The position numbers and the translations under genes were made by a program. Below the pieces are notes generated by a model. It ran no database searches. It saw nothing but the letters and a program-made list of their open reading frames with translations, and was not told the origin of the DNA. Source: JAGDMS01 sp050015455 (GTDB lineage Bacteria > Desulfobacterota > Binatia > HRBIN30). Taken from it: DNA of 23,498 nt. The stretch covers positions 1-23,498 of the forward strand of contig JBEKBJ010000084.1 in the NCBI GenBank assembly GCA_050015455.1, read 5' to 3'. Position 1 is the first letter of the stretch. The number at the start of each line of letters is the position of its first letter. Shown here in pieces: positions 1 to 7,495 of the stretch.

Positions 1-70
1 CGGCCGTGCACCGACGTTTTCAAACGCCTCCTCCTTCTCTGCTCTCATCTCCGGTCTCCTTTCGAAGACC

Positions 71-118
71 GGACAGAATTTCCGGAATTCTTCCGGTCAG
101 AATTTCCGGAACCGGCAC
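71..118. repeat. 24-bp direct repeat, two copies (GG-CAGAATTTCCGGAA type)
   Basis: The 14-mer CAGAATTTCCGGAA occurs at 74-87 and again at 98-111, giving a period of 24 bp. Between them CCGGAA-TTC-TTCCGG (82-96) forms an inverted repeat. The element lies immediately 5' of the CHAT-coding remnant, where normal CHAT sequence should continue, so it may mark the break point. It loosely resembles the CCGGAAAATTCCGG core of the repeats at 21955 and 23152, but not closely enough to call them one family. Confidence 0.6.
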
Positions 119-123
119 TCCAG

Positions 124-477
124 ATGTCGAAGATCCTGACGCTAAGCCTCGACGCTGATCTCGTCGTCCTCTCGGCGTGCGAAACCGCTAAAGGGAAGAT
201 GCTTCTTGGAGAGGGTGTTGTGGGGCTGACGAGCGCGTTCTTGTACGCCGGCAGCCGTTCGGTTGTGGCGAGCCTGTGGACTGTCAACGACCAGTCCACC
301 AGCCTCTTCATGGAGGCATTCTACCGAAATCTGAAGGAAGGCGTCAGCAAGGCGGAGGCGTTACGCAGGGCGAGAGTCCAGCTCATGCAAGCAAAGGGTG
401 ATGTTGGAGGGGTCACAATTGATTACGCAGCTCCCTACTTTTGCGCTCCGTTCATCCTGGTCGGGGGCAGAGGATAA
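124..477 (+). CDS. CHAT-domain protein, C-terminal fragment (5'-truncated)
   Basis: The 117-residue product matches the C-terminal half of a CHAT (caspase-like, separase-related) peptidase domain. It has the strand-plus-catalytic-Cys motif DLVVLSACET near residues 13-22, then GEGVVGL, FLYAGSRSVVASLW and a final helix rich in AEALRRAR. The catalytic His motif, usually 40-60 residues before the Cys, is missing. The same frame stays open to base 1 but encodes repeat-derived residues unlike CHAT. ATG at 124 is simply the first Met and has no clear ribosome binding site. CHAT proteins often carry TPR repeats and act in bacterial proteolytic or defence pathways. This copy lacks half of the active site, so it is probably a remnant, unless the gene continues differently outside the window. 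Confidence 0.75.
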   Translation: MSKILTLSLDADLVVLSACETAKGKMLLGEGVVGLTSAFLYAGSRSVVASLWTVNDQSTSLFMEAFYRNLKEGVSKAEALRRARVQLMQAKGDVGGVTIDYAAPYFCAPFILVGGRG

Positions 478-620
478 AGGCAAAGGCCCATGGGGAGAGT
501 CGGCGAATCGCCGGGACGCCTTTCTCGCGCGGCAAGACCAGAGCGGTCTCGAGATCGCGGTGCTGGTTCCGGAGAAGGAAGCGCCGGTAACTGTGAGTGA
601 TGATCGATGAGGAGACGGCG

Positions 621-959
621 ATGAGAAGCAAGGAGGAGCTGCTTCGGACCCTTGGCCACACCGGTTGGGATCGGCCAGAACACCAGCTCGCAAAGGCAGA
701 GCTCGATGCCGTGATCGCTCAGGACTACCTGACGCTGCTCCAGAAGCTGAGGGAGAACGTCTACGAACTGTTTGCCAGCATGTCCAGCGAAGTAGTGAGG
801 TTCCGAAACGTGGTAGGGCAAGCCGCTGACGATGCTGCAATCACGTCGCAGGTACTCGCGAGATGGAACAAGGTGCTCGCGTTCGCCACCGTCGCCCTTG
901 TAGCTGCAACCGCCGCACTTGTGTGGGCCACGCTACGACTCGCCGGTTGTCCGCATTAG
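621..959 (+). CDS. small hypothetical protein with C-terminal membrane anchor
   Basis: Product of 112 residues with no family that I recognise. The first ~80 residues are charged and helix-like and could form a coiled coil. Residues ~83-107 are a hydrophobic stretch (AFATVALVAATAALVW) that should be one transmembrane helix, leaving a short C-terminal tail outside or inside. I chose ATG 621 because a strong Shine-Dalgarno (TGAGGAGA, 608-615) lies 6 nt upstream. In-frame starts at 597 (GTG) and 600 (ATG) are possible but poorly spaced. It lies 143 bp downstream of the CHAT fragment on the same strand, so it may have been a partner of that gene. This is inferred from position only. Confidence 0.6.
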   Translation: MRSKEELLRTLGHTGWDRPEHQLAKAELDAVIAQDYLTLLQKLRENVYELFASMSSEVVRFRNVVGQAADDAAITSQVLARWNKVLAFATVALVAATAALVWATLRLAGCPH

Positions 960-984
960 GTCACGGTCATCGAACCGATCTGGT

Positions 985-1039
985 TGAGGCGTCGCGGGGT
1001 CAAGTGTGGCAGGCTGAGGTGTCGCGGGGTCAAGTCTGG
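985..1039. repeat. 30-bp-period direct repeat (GTCGCGGGGTCAAGT)
   Basis: TGAGG(C/T)GTCGCGGGGTCAAGT(G/C)TGG occurs at 985-1009 and 1015-1039, 23 of 25 bases identical. The GGGGTCAAGTCTGG wording resembles the ends of REP/IS200-type elements as I remember them from delta-proteobacterial genomes, but no transposase is visible here. Confidence 0.6.
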
Positions 1040-1056
1040 AAAGTACACTTTAGCGT

Positions 1057-1080
1057 GGACTGGCTTCCCTTTGCCAGTCC
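1057..1080. other. 8-bp perfect hairpin, possible terminator or repeat end
   Basis: GGACTGGC (1057-1064) pairs perfectly with GCCAGTCC (1073-1080) across an 8-nt loop. No T-run follows, so a rho-independent terminator is not supported on the plus strand. It directly follows the 985-1039 direct repeat and may be part of the same element. Confidence 0.4.
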
Positions 1081-1226
1081 CCTTCGGTCAGTGATCGCTG
1101 GTCGGTCCGGGGCCAGCGGGCAGGGTCGGTGACGTGTGGCACCCCCACCAGCTTAATGGGAAGAATATTGGGTAGCGCACGAAGTCGCTCGGTCGTGAAG
1201 CGCTGTGCACGCTTCCGTCGGCCAAG

Positions 1227-1433
1227 TTACGCCGCCCGGCGGCGCCGCGCCGTGGGAGCGAAGCGAATCTCCACGCGCCGGCTGAGCGCGGCGGCAATCC
1301 GCCGCAGCATGGATAGTGAGTGCCCCTCGTAGTCGGCATCTTCGAGCCGGCAGATGGCAGACGGGCTCGTGCCGACGAGCTTGGCGAGCTGGCGCTGCGT
1401 GAGCCCTGCTCGGCGGGGATTAGGGCCAGGCAC
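1227..1433 (-). CDS. Xre-type helix-turn-helix antitoxin remnant
   Basis: The C-terminal ~55 residues are a convincing Cro/C1-type HTH of the kind paired with RelE/HigB toxins: LTQRQLAKLVGTS, then SAICRLEDADYEGHSLSMLRRIAAAL, then a basic tail. No ATG lies close to the domain. A GTG at 1433 gives 68 residues, and the frame stays open further upstream to ATG 1565, but those residues look random. The usual N-terminal helix before the LTQ motif is not recognisable, so the 5' end is probably damaged. No toxin gene is adjacent. It is therefore either an orphan regulator with a short N-terminus or a decayed antitoxin, and I favour the second. Confidence 0.5.
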   Translation of the reverse strand: MPGPNPRRAGLTQRQLAKLVGTSPSAICRLEDADYEGHSLSMLRRIAAALSRRVEIRFAPTARRRRAA

Positions 1434-1830
1434 TGACCGTGGACTTTCGGCTGATTGCGCGCCGCGTTTCCGCGCAGTCGCGCGGGGCGACGACGTGTTC
1501 GCTCGATAAAGGCCATCCCTCGAGGCAGGGACAATTGCGTGGGAAGCCCAAAGCTGAACGGTCAAAGATCAAAGCCGAACTCCGGATCGCGTGCTCTGAA
1601 GCGGCTGAGCTGCACGTGGATGGCTCAGGAGCGCCAGATAGTTGGGCGTGAGCGGATTGCGCGCGGCCTCGACGCTGGCGAAGTGCACTCCTTCCCGGTG
1701 CACGGGGGCCGCTCACGACCCCCCTTACAGGAAGATGTGGACTTCTGTGCGCTGGGCTTACGGCAGAGCGAAACTCCCCCAAATGTGGTAGGCTTGGAGC
1801 GTCTGTGGGGACAACCGAGTGGGAGAGAAG
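1434..1830. other. ~400 bp without a recognisable gene
   Basis: Open frames here have compositions typical of antisense or random GC-rich DNA, and none resembles a known family. I see no tRNA, clear terminator or repeat. It separates two toxin-antitoxin remnants and is likely decayed accessory DNA. Confidence 0.5.
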
Positions 1831-2076
1831 ATGCTGGAGTATAGCTACACGGTGAGAGCCGAATGGGACGCTGAATCCTCGACGTGGGTGGCCACCAGCG
1901 AAGACGTCCCCGGGTTGGTCACCGGAGCCGACACGCTAGAAGAGCTGGTTGAGAAGCTCCGCGTCTTGGTCCCGGAGATGCTCGAAGCCAACGGCGTGCT
2001 CCCGGCCGATGCCGCGGCGAAGGCCGGGGTCAAGGTTATTGCGGAGCGCGTCGAGCCCTCGCGAGCCGTTGCCTAG
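1831..2076 (+). CDS. HicB-like (DUF1902) antitoxin
   Basis: Complete 81-residue protein with the HicB/DUF1902 partial RNase H-like fold: YTVRAEWDAESSTWVATSED, then VPGLVTGADTLEELVEKL, then an amphipathic helix. ATG 1831 is preceded by GGGAGAG (1821-1827), a good ribosome binding site. GTG 1819, in frame, has none. HicB proteins neutralise HicA mRNA interferases and often autoregulate. The stop codon (TAG 2074-2076) overlaps the GTG of the next frame by one base, the coupling expected for an antitoxin-first hicBA operon. Its toxin partner is truncated, so this antitoxin is probably orphaned. Confidence 0.75.
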   Translation: MLEYSYTVRAEWDAESSTWVATSEDVPGLVTGADTLEELVEKLRVLVPEMLEANGVLPADAAAKAGVKVIAERVEPSRAVA

Positions 2077-2158
2077 TGGCGAACTATACGCCCGAGCTGA
2101 AGCGGCTGTTACGCGAGGCCGGCGTCCGGCGCTTGATCAGTCGACCAACAGTCAGAAC
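2076..2158 (+). pseudogene. HicA-like toxin, 5' remnant
   Basis: From GTG 2076 the frame reads ANYTPELKRLLREAG, which matches the start of HicA (YcfA-type) mRNA interferases. Homology stops near 2123, before the catalytic His of the dsRBD-like fold. The frame then runs unrelated sequence into DNA antisense to glcF. The remaining HicA body, about 45-60 residues, is gone. The junction with the 3' end of glcF (stop at 2159-2161) marks an old deletion or rearrangement boundary. Confidence 0.6.
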
Positions 2159-3430
2159 TCAGTACCGAGTACCACCCCACCGCGTACGATATGCCTGGTC
2201 GAGTAATTCGATCGGGTGCGCGACACGGGTGGACAACCCCGCTCGATGCAGGCCGGCCTGGATCTGCAGGATACACCCGGGATTGGCCACCGCGACGCAG
2301 GTGGCGCCGGTGGCGCGGATGTTCGCTACCTTGCGCTCGGCGAGACGGCGTGCCATCACCGTTTCGGTGAGATTGTAACTCCCGGCGCTGCCACAACACG
2401 TGTCGGCATCCGCCAGCTCCACCAGTTCGAGACCGGGTATCTGTCGGAGCAACTGTCGCGGGGCTTCACGCACGCCTTGCGCGTGCGCCAGATGGCACGC
2501 GTCGTGATAGGTGATGCGCGCCCGGATCGCTCCACTGGGCGGCACCAACGGCAGCGCGACGAGGAATTCGGTCACGTCGCGCACCTTGGCGCTGAAGACG
2601 CGAGCCCGTTCGGCGTAGGCCGCATCGTGCGCGAGCAAGTCGCCGTACTCTTTCATCGCGGCGCCACAGCCCGCGGCATTGACAATGATCGCATCGAGAT
2701 CGGCGGGGAAGGCCGCGATATTGCGGCGCGCACACTCCAGCGCTTCCTGGCGCTTGCCCGAGTGCAGATACAGCGCGCCACAACACGCCTGCGCCGGCGG
2801 CGTTACCACGGTGCAGCCGTTTTGCGCCAGCACCCGCACCGTCGCGCGGTTGATGTGGGAGCACAGTACCTGCGCGACACACCCGGCGAGGAAACCGACC
2901 CGCTGCCGCTCGATGCCCTGCGCCACAACCACTTCCGGCAGCGGCGCCGATCCCTCCAGCTGCGGCAACATGTCAACGACGGGTGATACGCGTCGGAGCA
3001 GCCCGAGAATACCGACGCGCTCCAACACCAACAGCGGGCGCAGCGCTAGGCGCAAACGCTGCGGATGCGGGAAAATCCGCGTAATCAGCCCGCGCCGCCA
3101 ACGATCGAACCGGGAGCGCGAGTGACGCTCTTCCACAAACCACCGCGCCGCCTCGATGAGATCGCCGTAGCGCACGCCCGACGGGCAGGCCGTCTCGCAG
3201 GCCCGGCACCCGAGGCACAAATCCAGATGGCGCGCGATGTCGGCCGTCATCACGACGGAGCCGTCCTCCAACGCCTTCATCAGATAGATCCGCCCGCGCG
3301 GCGAATCCATCTCGGTGCCGAGCTCGCGGTAGGTGGGGCAGGCACTCAGACACAGGCCGCAATGGACGCAGTCGAGAAACTTCTCGTACTCGACGAAACG
3401 TGGGGCGGCGGACGTTGTCACGGCGCTCAT
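2159..3430 (-). CDS. glcF: glycolate oxidase iron-sulfur subunit
   Basis: 423-residue Fe-S electron-transfer subunit of membrane-associated glycolate oxidase (D-lactate dehydrogenase superfamily). Two ferredoxin-type 4Fe-4S motifs are visible: C21, C24, C27, C31 followed by PTY, and C72, C75, C78, C82 followed by PSG. Two CCG domains follow: GCVAQVLC...ACCGAL...NAAGCGA and YHDACHLAHAQ...TCCGSAGSYNL...NPGC. Electrons from the FAD subunits pass through these clusters to the quinone pool. It is the last gene of the minus-strand glcD-glcE-glcF operon and its ATG overlaps the glcE stop as ATGA (3427-3430), indicating translational coupling. Full length for the family. Confidence 0.93.
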   Translation of the reverse strand: MSAVTTSAAPRFVEYEKFLDCVHCGLCLSACPTYRELGTEMDSPRGRIYLMKALEDGSVVMTADIARHLDLCLGCRACETACPSGVRYGDLIEAARWFVEERHSRSRFDRWRRGLITRIFPHPQRLRLALRPLLVLERVGILGLLRRVSPVVDMLPQLEGSAPLPEVVVAQGIERQRVGFLAGCVAQVLCSHINRATVRVLAQNGCTVVTPPAQACCGALYLHSGKRQEALECARRNIAAFPADLDAIIVNAAGCGAAMKEYGDLLAHDAAYAERARVFSAKVRDVTEFLVALPLVPPSGAIRARITYHDACHLAHAQGVREAPRQLLRQIPGLELVELADADTCCGSAGSYNLTETVMARRLAERKVANIRATGATCVAVANPGCILQIQAGLHRAGLSTRVAHPIELLDQAYRTRWGGTRY

Positions 3431-4806
3431 ATGCCTCCGACGAAGCGACCCGGGCTGAGCCGGCCTTTGGGATCGAGCACCTTCTTGACGCCCCGCATCA
3501 ATGAAATGCCCGGCACCTCAGCGTCCCAGGTGTCGAGACGCGCTCTGAGGTGCGCAGGCAGCACGTCAAAGATGGCCCACCCGTCTGCTTGTCGGGCCGC
3601 GGCGCGCAACCTTTGCGCGAATTGAACGACGGCGTCGTCGTCCGCCGCGCCGCAGCGGACGTAGGCGATGCCGCTCCCGACGTGAGAAAGGATGGCGCAG
3701 TTCATTTTCTTCGCGCCAGCTTCCGCTTCGATATCCGAGAGCACCGACGCAAGTTTCGAGGGCAGCAGGCTCAGCTTACAGCCGAGGAAGCCGTCACCCT
3801 GGCCCCTTCGACGGGGCTCAGAGCCTGCCCCGAGCGTGTCGAGGGGACAGGCCTCTCTTGAAAGGCGAGGGAGAAAGCCGGCGCCCGGAAAGTCGCGAAG
3901 GCGGCAATAGATCTGCGCGCCCTCAGTTTCGGCATAGGTCCGGACGCGTTGCTTTCCAGCGAGGTCCTGCAGCCGCTGGCTTTGGATGTTGATCTCTTCT
4001 TCACTCCCGCCGCAGCCGACGATCAGCAGCGGCTCATCGCCGAGGTCAAGTGCAGCGGCGGCTGTCTGGTTGAGCGCCTCGACGTACGACGGGGCCAGCG
4101 ACGCTCCGAGGACTTCGAGCGCTAGGCTCGCGGCGATACCGGTCTCCCGCGTGGGCACCGCGAACAGCACCTCGCTTTCGGGACGCGGACGGAGCTTGAA
4201 CGTCGCCTCCACCACCGTCCCCAGCGTTCCGAAAGAGCCCGTGAACAGCTTCATCAGGTCATAGCCGGCGACGTTCTTGACCACGCGTCCGCCGCCTTTG
4301 ACTAACGTGCCGTCGGCCAGGACCACTTTGACCCCGATCAGCAGATCGCGGACCTTGCCCTGCGAGAGCCGCAATGGCCCCGACGCGTCGGTCGCGATTG
4401 CCGCGCCGACGGTGGTCTGCTCGGGCTGCGGCGGATCGAGCGGTAAATGCTGGCGAGCCGGCTCCAGCGCCCGGTTGACTTCGGCCAGGGTCGCGCCGGC
4501 TTCAACCGTAACGGTCATGTCGGCAGCCTCATGCGCCAGGAGGCGCGCCAGCCGCCGCGTCGAGAGCGCCACGTCGTAGCGCTGCGGCAGATTGCCGCAG
4601 CCGAGCTGCGTGCCATTGCCGACCGGCATCACGGCCAGGCTCGCTTGATCGGCCACCCTGAGGCAGCGGCTGAGGTCGTCGACCGTCTCCGGGAAGAGCA
4701 CGCACTGCGGAATCATGCCGTCGACAGCGAACGCGCCCACCGCCTCGTCGCTGGTGGCGACGCCGTCCGCGGGGAGCACTTCGCTGAAAGGCGCTGTGAT
4801 ATTCAT
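3427..4806 (-). CDS. glcE: glycolate oxidase FAD-binding subunit GlcE, with in-frame repeat insertion
   Basis: 459-residue FAD_binding_4 family protein. It has the PP-loop region VMPVGNGTQLGCG, the DPP / TVGAAIATDASGP segment, VVKNVAGYDLMKLFTGSFGTLG (typical GlcE) and the C-terminal SPGRFVGG. It works with GlcD in oxidising glycolate to glyoxylate. Family members are usually ~360-420 residues. Here about 30 extra residues (~308-338, containing REACPLDTLGAG and EPRRRGQGD) are encoded by a dispersed palindromic repeat at 3803-3846. The insertion keeps the frame and falls just before the GCKLSLLPS strand, so the protein may still fold with a surface loop. glcD ends 4 bp before this ATG. Confidence 0.9.
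   Translation of the reverse strand: MNITAPFSEVLPADGVATSDEAVGAFAVDGMIPQCVLFPETVDDLSRCLRVADQASLAVMPVGNGTQLGCGNLPQRYDVALSTRRLARLLAHEAADMTVTVEAGATLAEVNRALEPARQHLPLDPPQPEQTTVGAAIATDASGPLRLSQGKVRDLLIGVKVVLADGTLVKGGGRVVKNVAGYDLMKLFTGSFGTLGTVVEATFKLRPRPESEVLFAVPTRETGIAASLALEVLGASLAPSYVEALNQTAAAALDLGDEPLLIVGCGGSEEEINIQSQRLQDLAGKQRVRTYAETEGAQIYCRLRDFPGAGFLPRLSREACPLDTLGAGSEPRRRGQGDGFLGCKLSLLPSKLASVLSDIEAEAGAKKMNCAILSHVGSGIAYVRCGAADDDAVVQFAQRLRAAARQADGWAIFDVLPAHLRARLDTWDAEVPGISLMRGVKKVLDPKGRLSPGRFVGGI
3803..3846. repeat. dispersed palindromic repeat inside glcE
   Basis: CCCCTTCGAC (3803-3812) pairs with GTCGAGGGG (3838-3846) with one bulge. Inside this, GGGGC and GCCCC also pair. The wording (CCCTTCGAC...GCTCAG...CTGCCCCGAGC...GTCGAGGGG) is that of a very widespread intergenic repeat I recognise from many bacterial genomes. 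Finding it inside a reading frame, in phase, is unusual. Confidence 0.75.
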
Positions 4807-4810
4807 GCAC

Positions 4811-6238
4811 TCACACCGCCGCCTGCCGCTGCGGGCGTTTCGTCTCCACGCATGCGCCGGGGGTCGGCAGGATCTTCCCGGGGTTGCAGCGCCCCGCGGG
4901 ATCGAACACCTGGCGCAGCTGGCTCATCACCAGCAGATCGGCAGGCGAGAAGATGAGCGGCATCTGCGCGATTTTCTCGACCCCGATGCCGTGCTCTCCG
5001 GTGATGGTGCCGCCGAGCGCGACGCAGGCCTCCAGGATCTCGGCGCTGGCGGCGAGGACGCGGCGGACCTGGTCCGCATCACGCTCATCGTAGAGCAAGA
5101 TCGGATGGATGTTGCCGTCGCCGGCATGAAACACGTTGCCGATGCGTAGCTGGTAACGCCGTCCGACCTCGGTGATCCGGCGCAGGATCTCCGGGACCTG
5201 GGTGCGCGGCACGACGCCGTCCTGCGTGCAGTAATTCGGCGCCAGGCGGCCGATCGCGCCGAAGGCGCGCTTGCGGCTCTTCCACAATGCCGCCCGCTCC
5301 GTCTCATCCTTGGCGACGCGCACGGTGCGCGCGCGTTGCGCCTGGCAGATCTCGAGCACGCGCTGCGCCTGGCGGTCGAGGCCGGCGGCGAGGCCGTCCA
5401 GCTCAATGATGAGTACGGCACCTGCATCAGTCGGAAAGCCGAAATGAAAAGCGGCCTCGACCGCCTGCACGATCAGCTGGTCCATCATTTCCAAGGCCGC
5501 AGGGATGATGCCGGCGGCGATGATGCCGGAGATGGTGGCGGTGGCGTCGTCGACCGACTCGAAAATGCCGAGCAAGGTCCTCCACGTCTCCGGTTGGCGG
5601 ATGAGTCGCAGCGTGGCCGCGGTCACAACCCCGAAGGTACCTTCGGCCCCGACCACCACGCCGGTGAGATCGTAGCCGGGTACGTCTTCGACCGCGCCGC
5701 CGAGATGGACCAGCTCGCCGTCGGGCAGCACCAACTCGACGCCGAGGACATGGTTCGTGGTGACGCCGTACTTCAGCGTGTGCGGCCCGCCGGAGTTCTC
5801 CGCGACGTTGCCGCCGATGGTGCAGGCTTGCTGGCTCGACGGGTCCGGCGCGTAGGCCAGCCCGCGCTGCTGCACCGCGTTGGTCACCCACAAGTTGACG
5901 ACGCCGGCCTCGACCGTGGCGCGCCGGTTGACGAGGTCGATATCGATGATGCGGTTCATCCGACTCGTGCCGATCATCACCGGGGCATCTACCGGCAGAC
6001 ACCCGCCGCTCAGGCCCGTGCCGGCGCCGCGTGGCACGAAGGCGATATTCTCACGGTGCAGCACGCGGACGATTTGCACCACCTCCTCGGCAGAAGCGGG
6101 CAGCACGACGACCTCAGGCACACTTTTCTCGAGCGTGTAGCCGTCGCATTCGTAAACTTTCAGCTCAGTCGGCCGGGCGATGACGGCGTCATCGCCGGCA
6201 ATGGCGCGCAGCGCAGTGACGATGCGACCGTCGACCAT
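4811..6238 (-). CDS. glcD: glycolate oxidase FAD subunit GlcD
   Basis: 475-residue FAD-linked oxidase, the catalytic subunit that oxidises glycolate (or D-lactate-like 2-hydroxyacids) at the membrane. Visible signatures are PRGAGTGLSGG (FAD PP-loop), TIGGNVAENSGGPHTLKYG, DLTGVVVGAEGTFGV, the catalytic-region NVFHAGDGNIHP, GGTITGEHGIG and the C-terminal NPGKILP. Length is normal for GlcD. It is the first gene of the operon. Its start lies 39 bp from the divergent aminotransferase start, so the two promoters must overlap. D-lactate dehydrogenase with the same three-subunit layout is the main alternative; the aminotransferase neighbour favours glycolate. Confidence 0.93.
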   Translation of the reverse strand: MVDGRIVTALRAIAGDDAVIARPTELKVYECDGYTLEKSVPEVVVLPASAEEVVQIVRVLHRENIAFVPRGAGTGLSGGCLPVDAPVMIGTSRMNRIIDIDLVNRRATVEAGVVNLWVTNAVQQRGLAYAPDPSSQQACTIGGNVAENSGGPHTLKYGVTTNHVLGVELVLPDGELVHLGGAVEDVPGYDLTGVVVGAEGTFGVVTAATLRLIRQPETWRTLLGIFESVDDATATISGIIAAGIIPAALEMMDQLIVQAVEAAFHFGFPTDAGAVLIIELDGLAAGLDRQAQRVLEICQAQRARTVRVAKDETERAALWKSRKRAFGAIGRLAPNYCTQDGVVPRTQVPEILRRITEVGRRYQLRIGNVFHAGDGNIHPILLYDERDADQVRRVLAASAEILEACVALGGTITGEHGIGVEKIAQMPLIFSPADLLVMSQLRQVFDPAGRCNPGKILPTPGACVETKRPQRQAAV

Positions 6239-6277
6239 CTTTGACAGCCTATCCAGCGCTGGCTAATAGCACAAGCG

Positions 6278-7459
6278 ATGACCTCGCTCGCAACGCCCTT
6301 ACAGCCGCCGTCGCGCGTGCTTCTCGGTCCCGGTCCCAGCAACGTGCACCCGTGTGTCTTGCGCGCCATGAGTACTCCGCTGGTCGGGCATTTGGATCCG
6401 GCATTCCTGCGCATCATGGATGAGACCAAGCGCCTGCTGCAGTTCGTGTTCCAAACGCGCAACGAACTCACCATCCCGATCTCCGGCACTGGCAGCGCCG
6501 GCATGGAAGCCTGCCTGGTAAACCTGCTCGAGCCCGGCGACGAAGCGGTGGTGGGTGTGAATGGCGTGTTCGGCACCCGCATGGCCGATATCGTCGAGCG
6601 CTGCGGCGCGACGCTGGTCCGCGTCGAGGCGCCGTGGGGGCGGGTGATCGATCCCGCCGATGTCGCGGCGGCGTTGCGGCGCTGCAAGCGGCCGAAGCTG
6701 GTCGCTGTCGTGCATGCCGAAACGTCGACTGGCGCGTGGCAGCCGCTCGAAGAAATCACGCCGCTGGTGCATGCCGCGGGGGCGCTGTTCGTCGTCGATA
6801 CCGTGACCTCGCTGGGCGGCTGCCCGGTGCGGGTGGACGGATGGGGCATCGACGCCTGCTACAGCGGCACGCAGAAGTGCCTGAGCTGCCCGCCCGGCTT
6901 GTCGCCCATCACCTTCGGCCCGCGCGCGGTCGAGGCGCTGCACACGCGCAAGACAAAGGTACAGAGCTGGTATCTCGACCTGACGATGATCGAAAAGTAC
7001 TGGGGCTCGGAACGCGTGTATCACCACACGGCGCCCATCACGATGAACTACGCCTTGCATGAGGCCCTGCAGCTCATCGAAGAAGAGGGGCTGGAGACAC
7101 GTTGGCGCCGGCACGAGCGCAATCATCACGCGTTGAAGGCCGGGCTGGCGGCCATCGGCCTCGGGCTCGCCTCACAAGAGAACCATCAACTGTGGACCCT
7201 CAACAGCGTGCGTCTTCCCGACGGCGTCGATGATGCGCGGGTGCGTAACACGTTGCTGGACGAGTTCAGCATCGAGATCGGCGGCGGCCTCGGGCCGTTG
7301 AAAGGGCAGACGTGGCGCATCGGTCTGATGGGCGAATCGAGCACGGACGCCAATGTGTTGCTGCTCCTGAGCGCGCTGGAACGTGTGCTGCCGCGCTGCG
7401 GCTACAGCGTCAGCCCGGGCTCGGCGCTGGCGGCAGCGGAGCGAGTGTACGTAGGGTGA
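6278..7459 (+). CDS. alanine/serine-glyoxylate aminotransferase (class V)
   Basis: 393-residue PLP-dependent class V aminotransferase of the AGXT/serine-pyruvate family. It has LLGPGPSNVHP at the N-terminus, ISGTGSAGMEA for phosphate binding, VVDTVTSLGG with the PLP-ring Asp, and SGTQKCLSCPPGLSP with the Schiff-base lysine at K200. The probable reaction is transamination of glyoxylate to glycine using alanine or serine. It is transcribed away from glcDEF, which makes glyoxylate, so the pair forms a glycolate-to-glycine route. Whether the donor is alanine or serine cannot be read from the sequence. It ends 36 bp before the convergent lipoprotein gene. Confidence 0.9.
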   Translation: MTSLATPLQPPSRVLLGPGPSNVHPCVLRAMSTPLVGHLDPAFLRIMDETKRLLQFVFQTRNELTIPISGTGSAGMEACLVNLLEPGDEAVVGVNGVFGTRMADIVERCGATLVRVEAPWGRVIDPADVAAALRRCKRPKLVAVVHAETSTGAWQPLEEITPLVHAAGALFVVDTVTSLGGCPVRVDGWGIDACYSGTQKCLSCPPGLSPITFGPRAVEALHTRKTKVQSWYLDLTMIEKYWGSERVYHHTAPITMNYALHEALQLIEEEGLETRWRRHERNHHALKAGLAAIGLGLASQENHQLWTLNSVRLPDGVDDARVRNTLLDEFSIEIGGGLGPLKGQTWRIGLMGESSTDANVLLLLSALERVLPRCGYSVSPGSALAAAERVYVG

Positions 7460-7495
7460 CGTTGCGGAACAGGAACCCCTCGGAGCTTTATTCAC

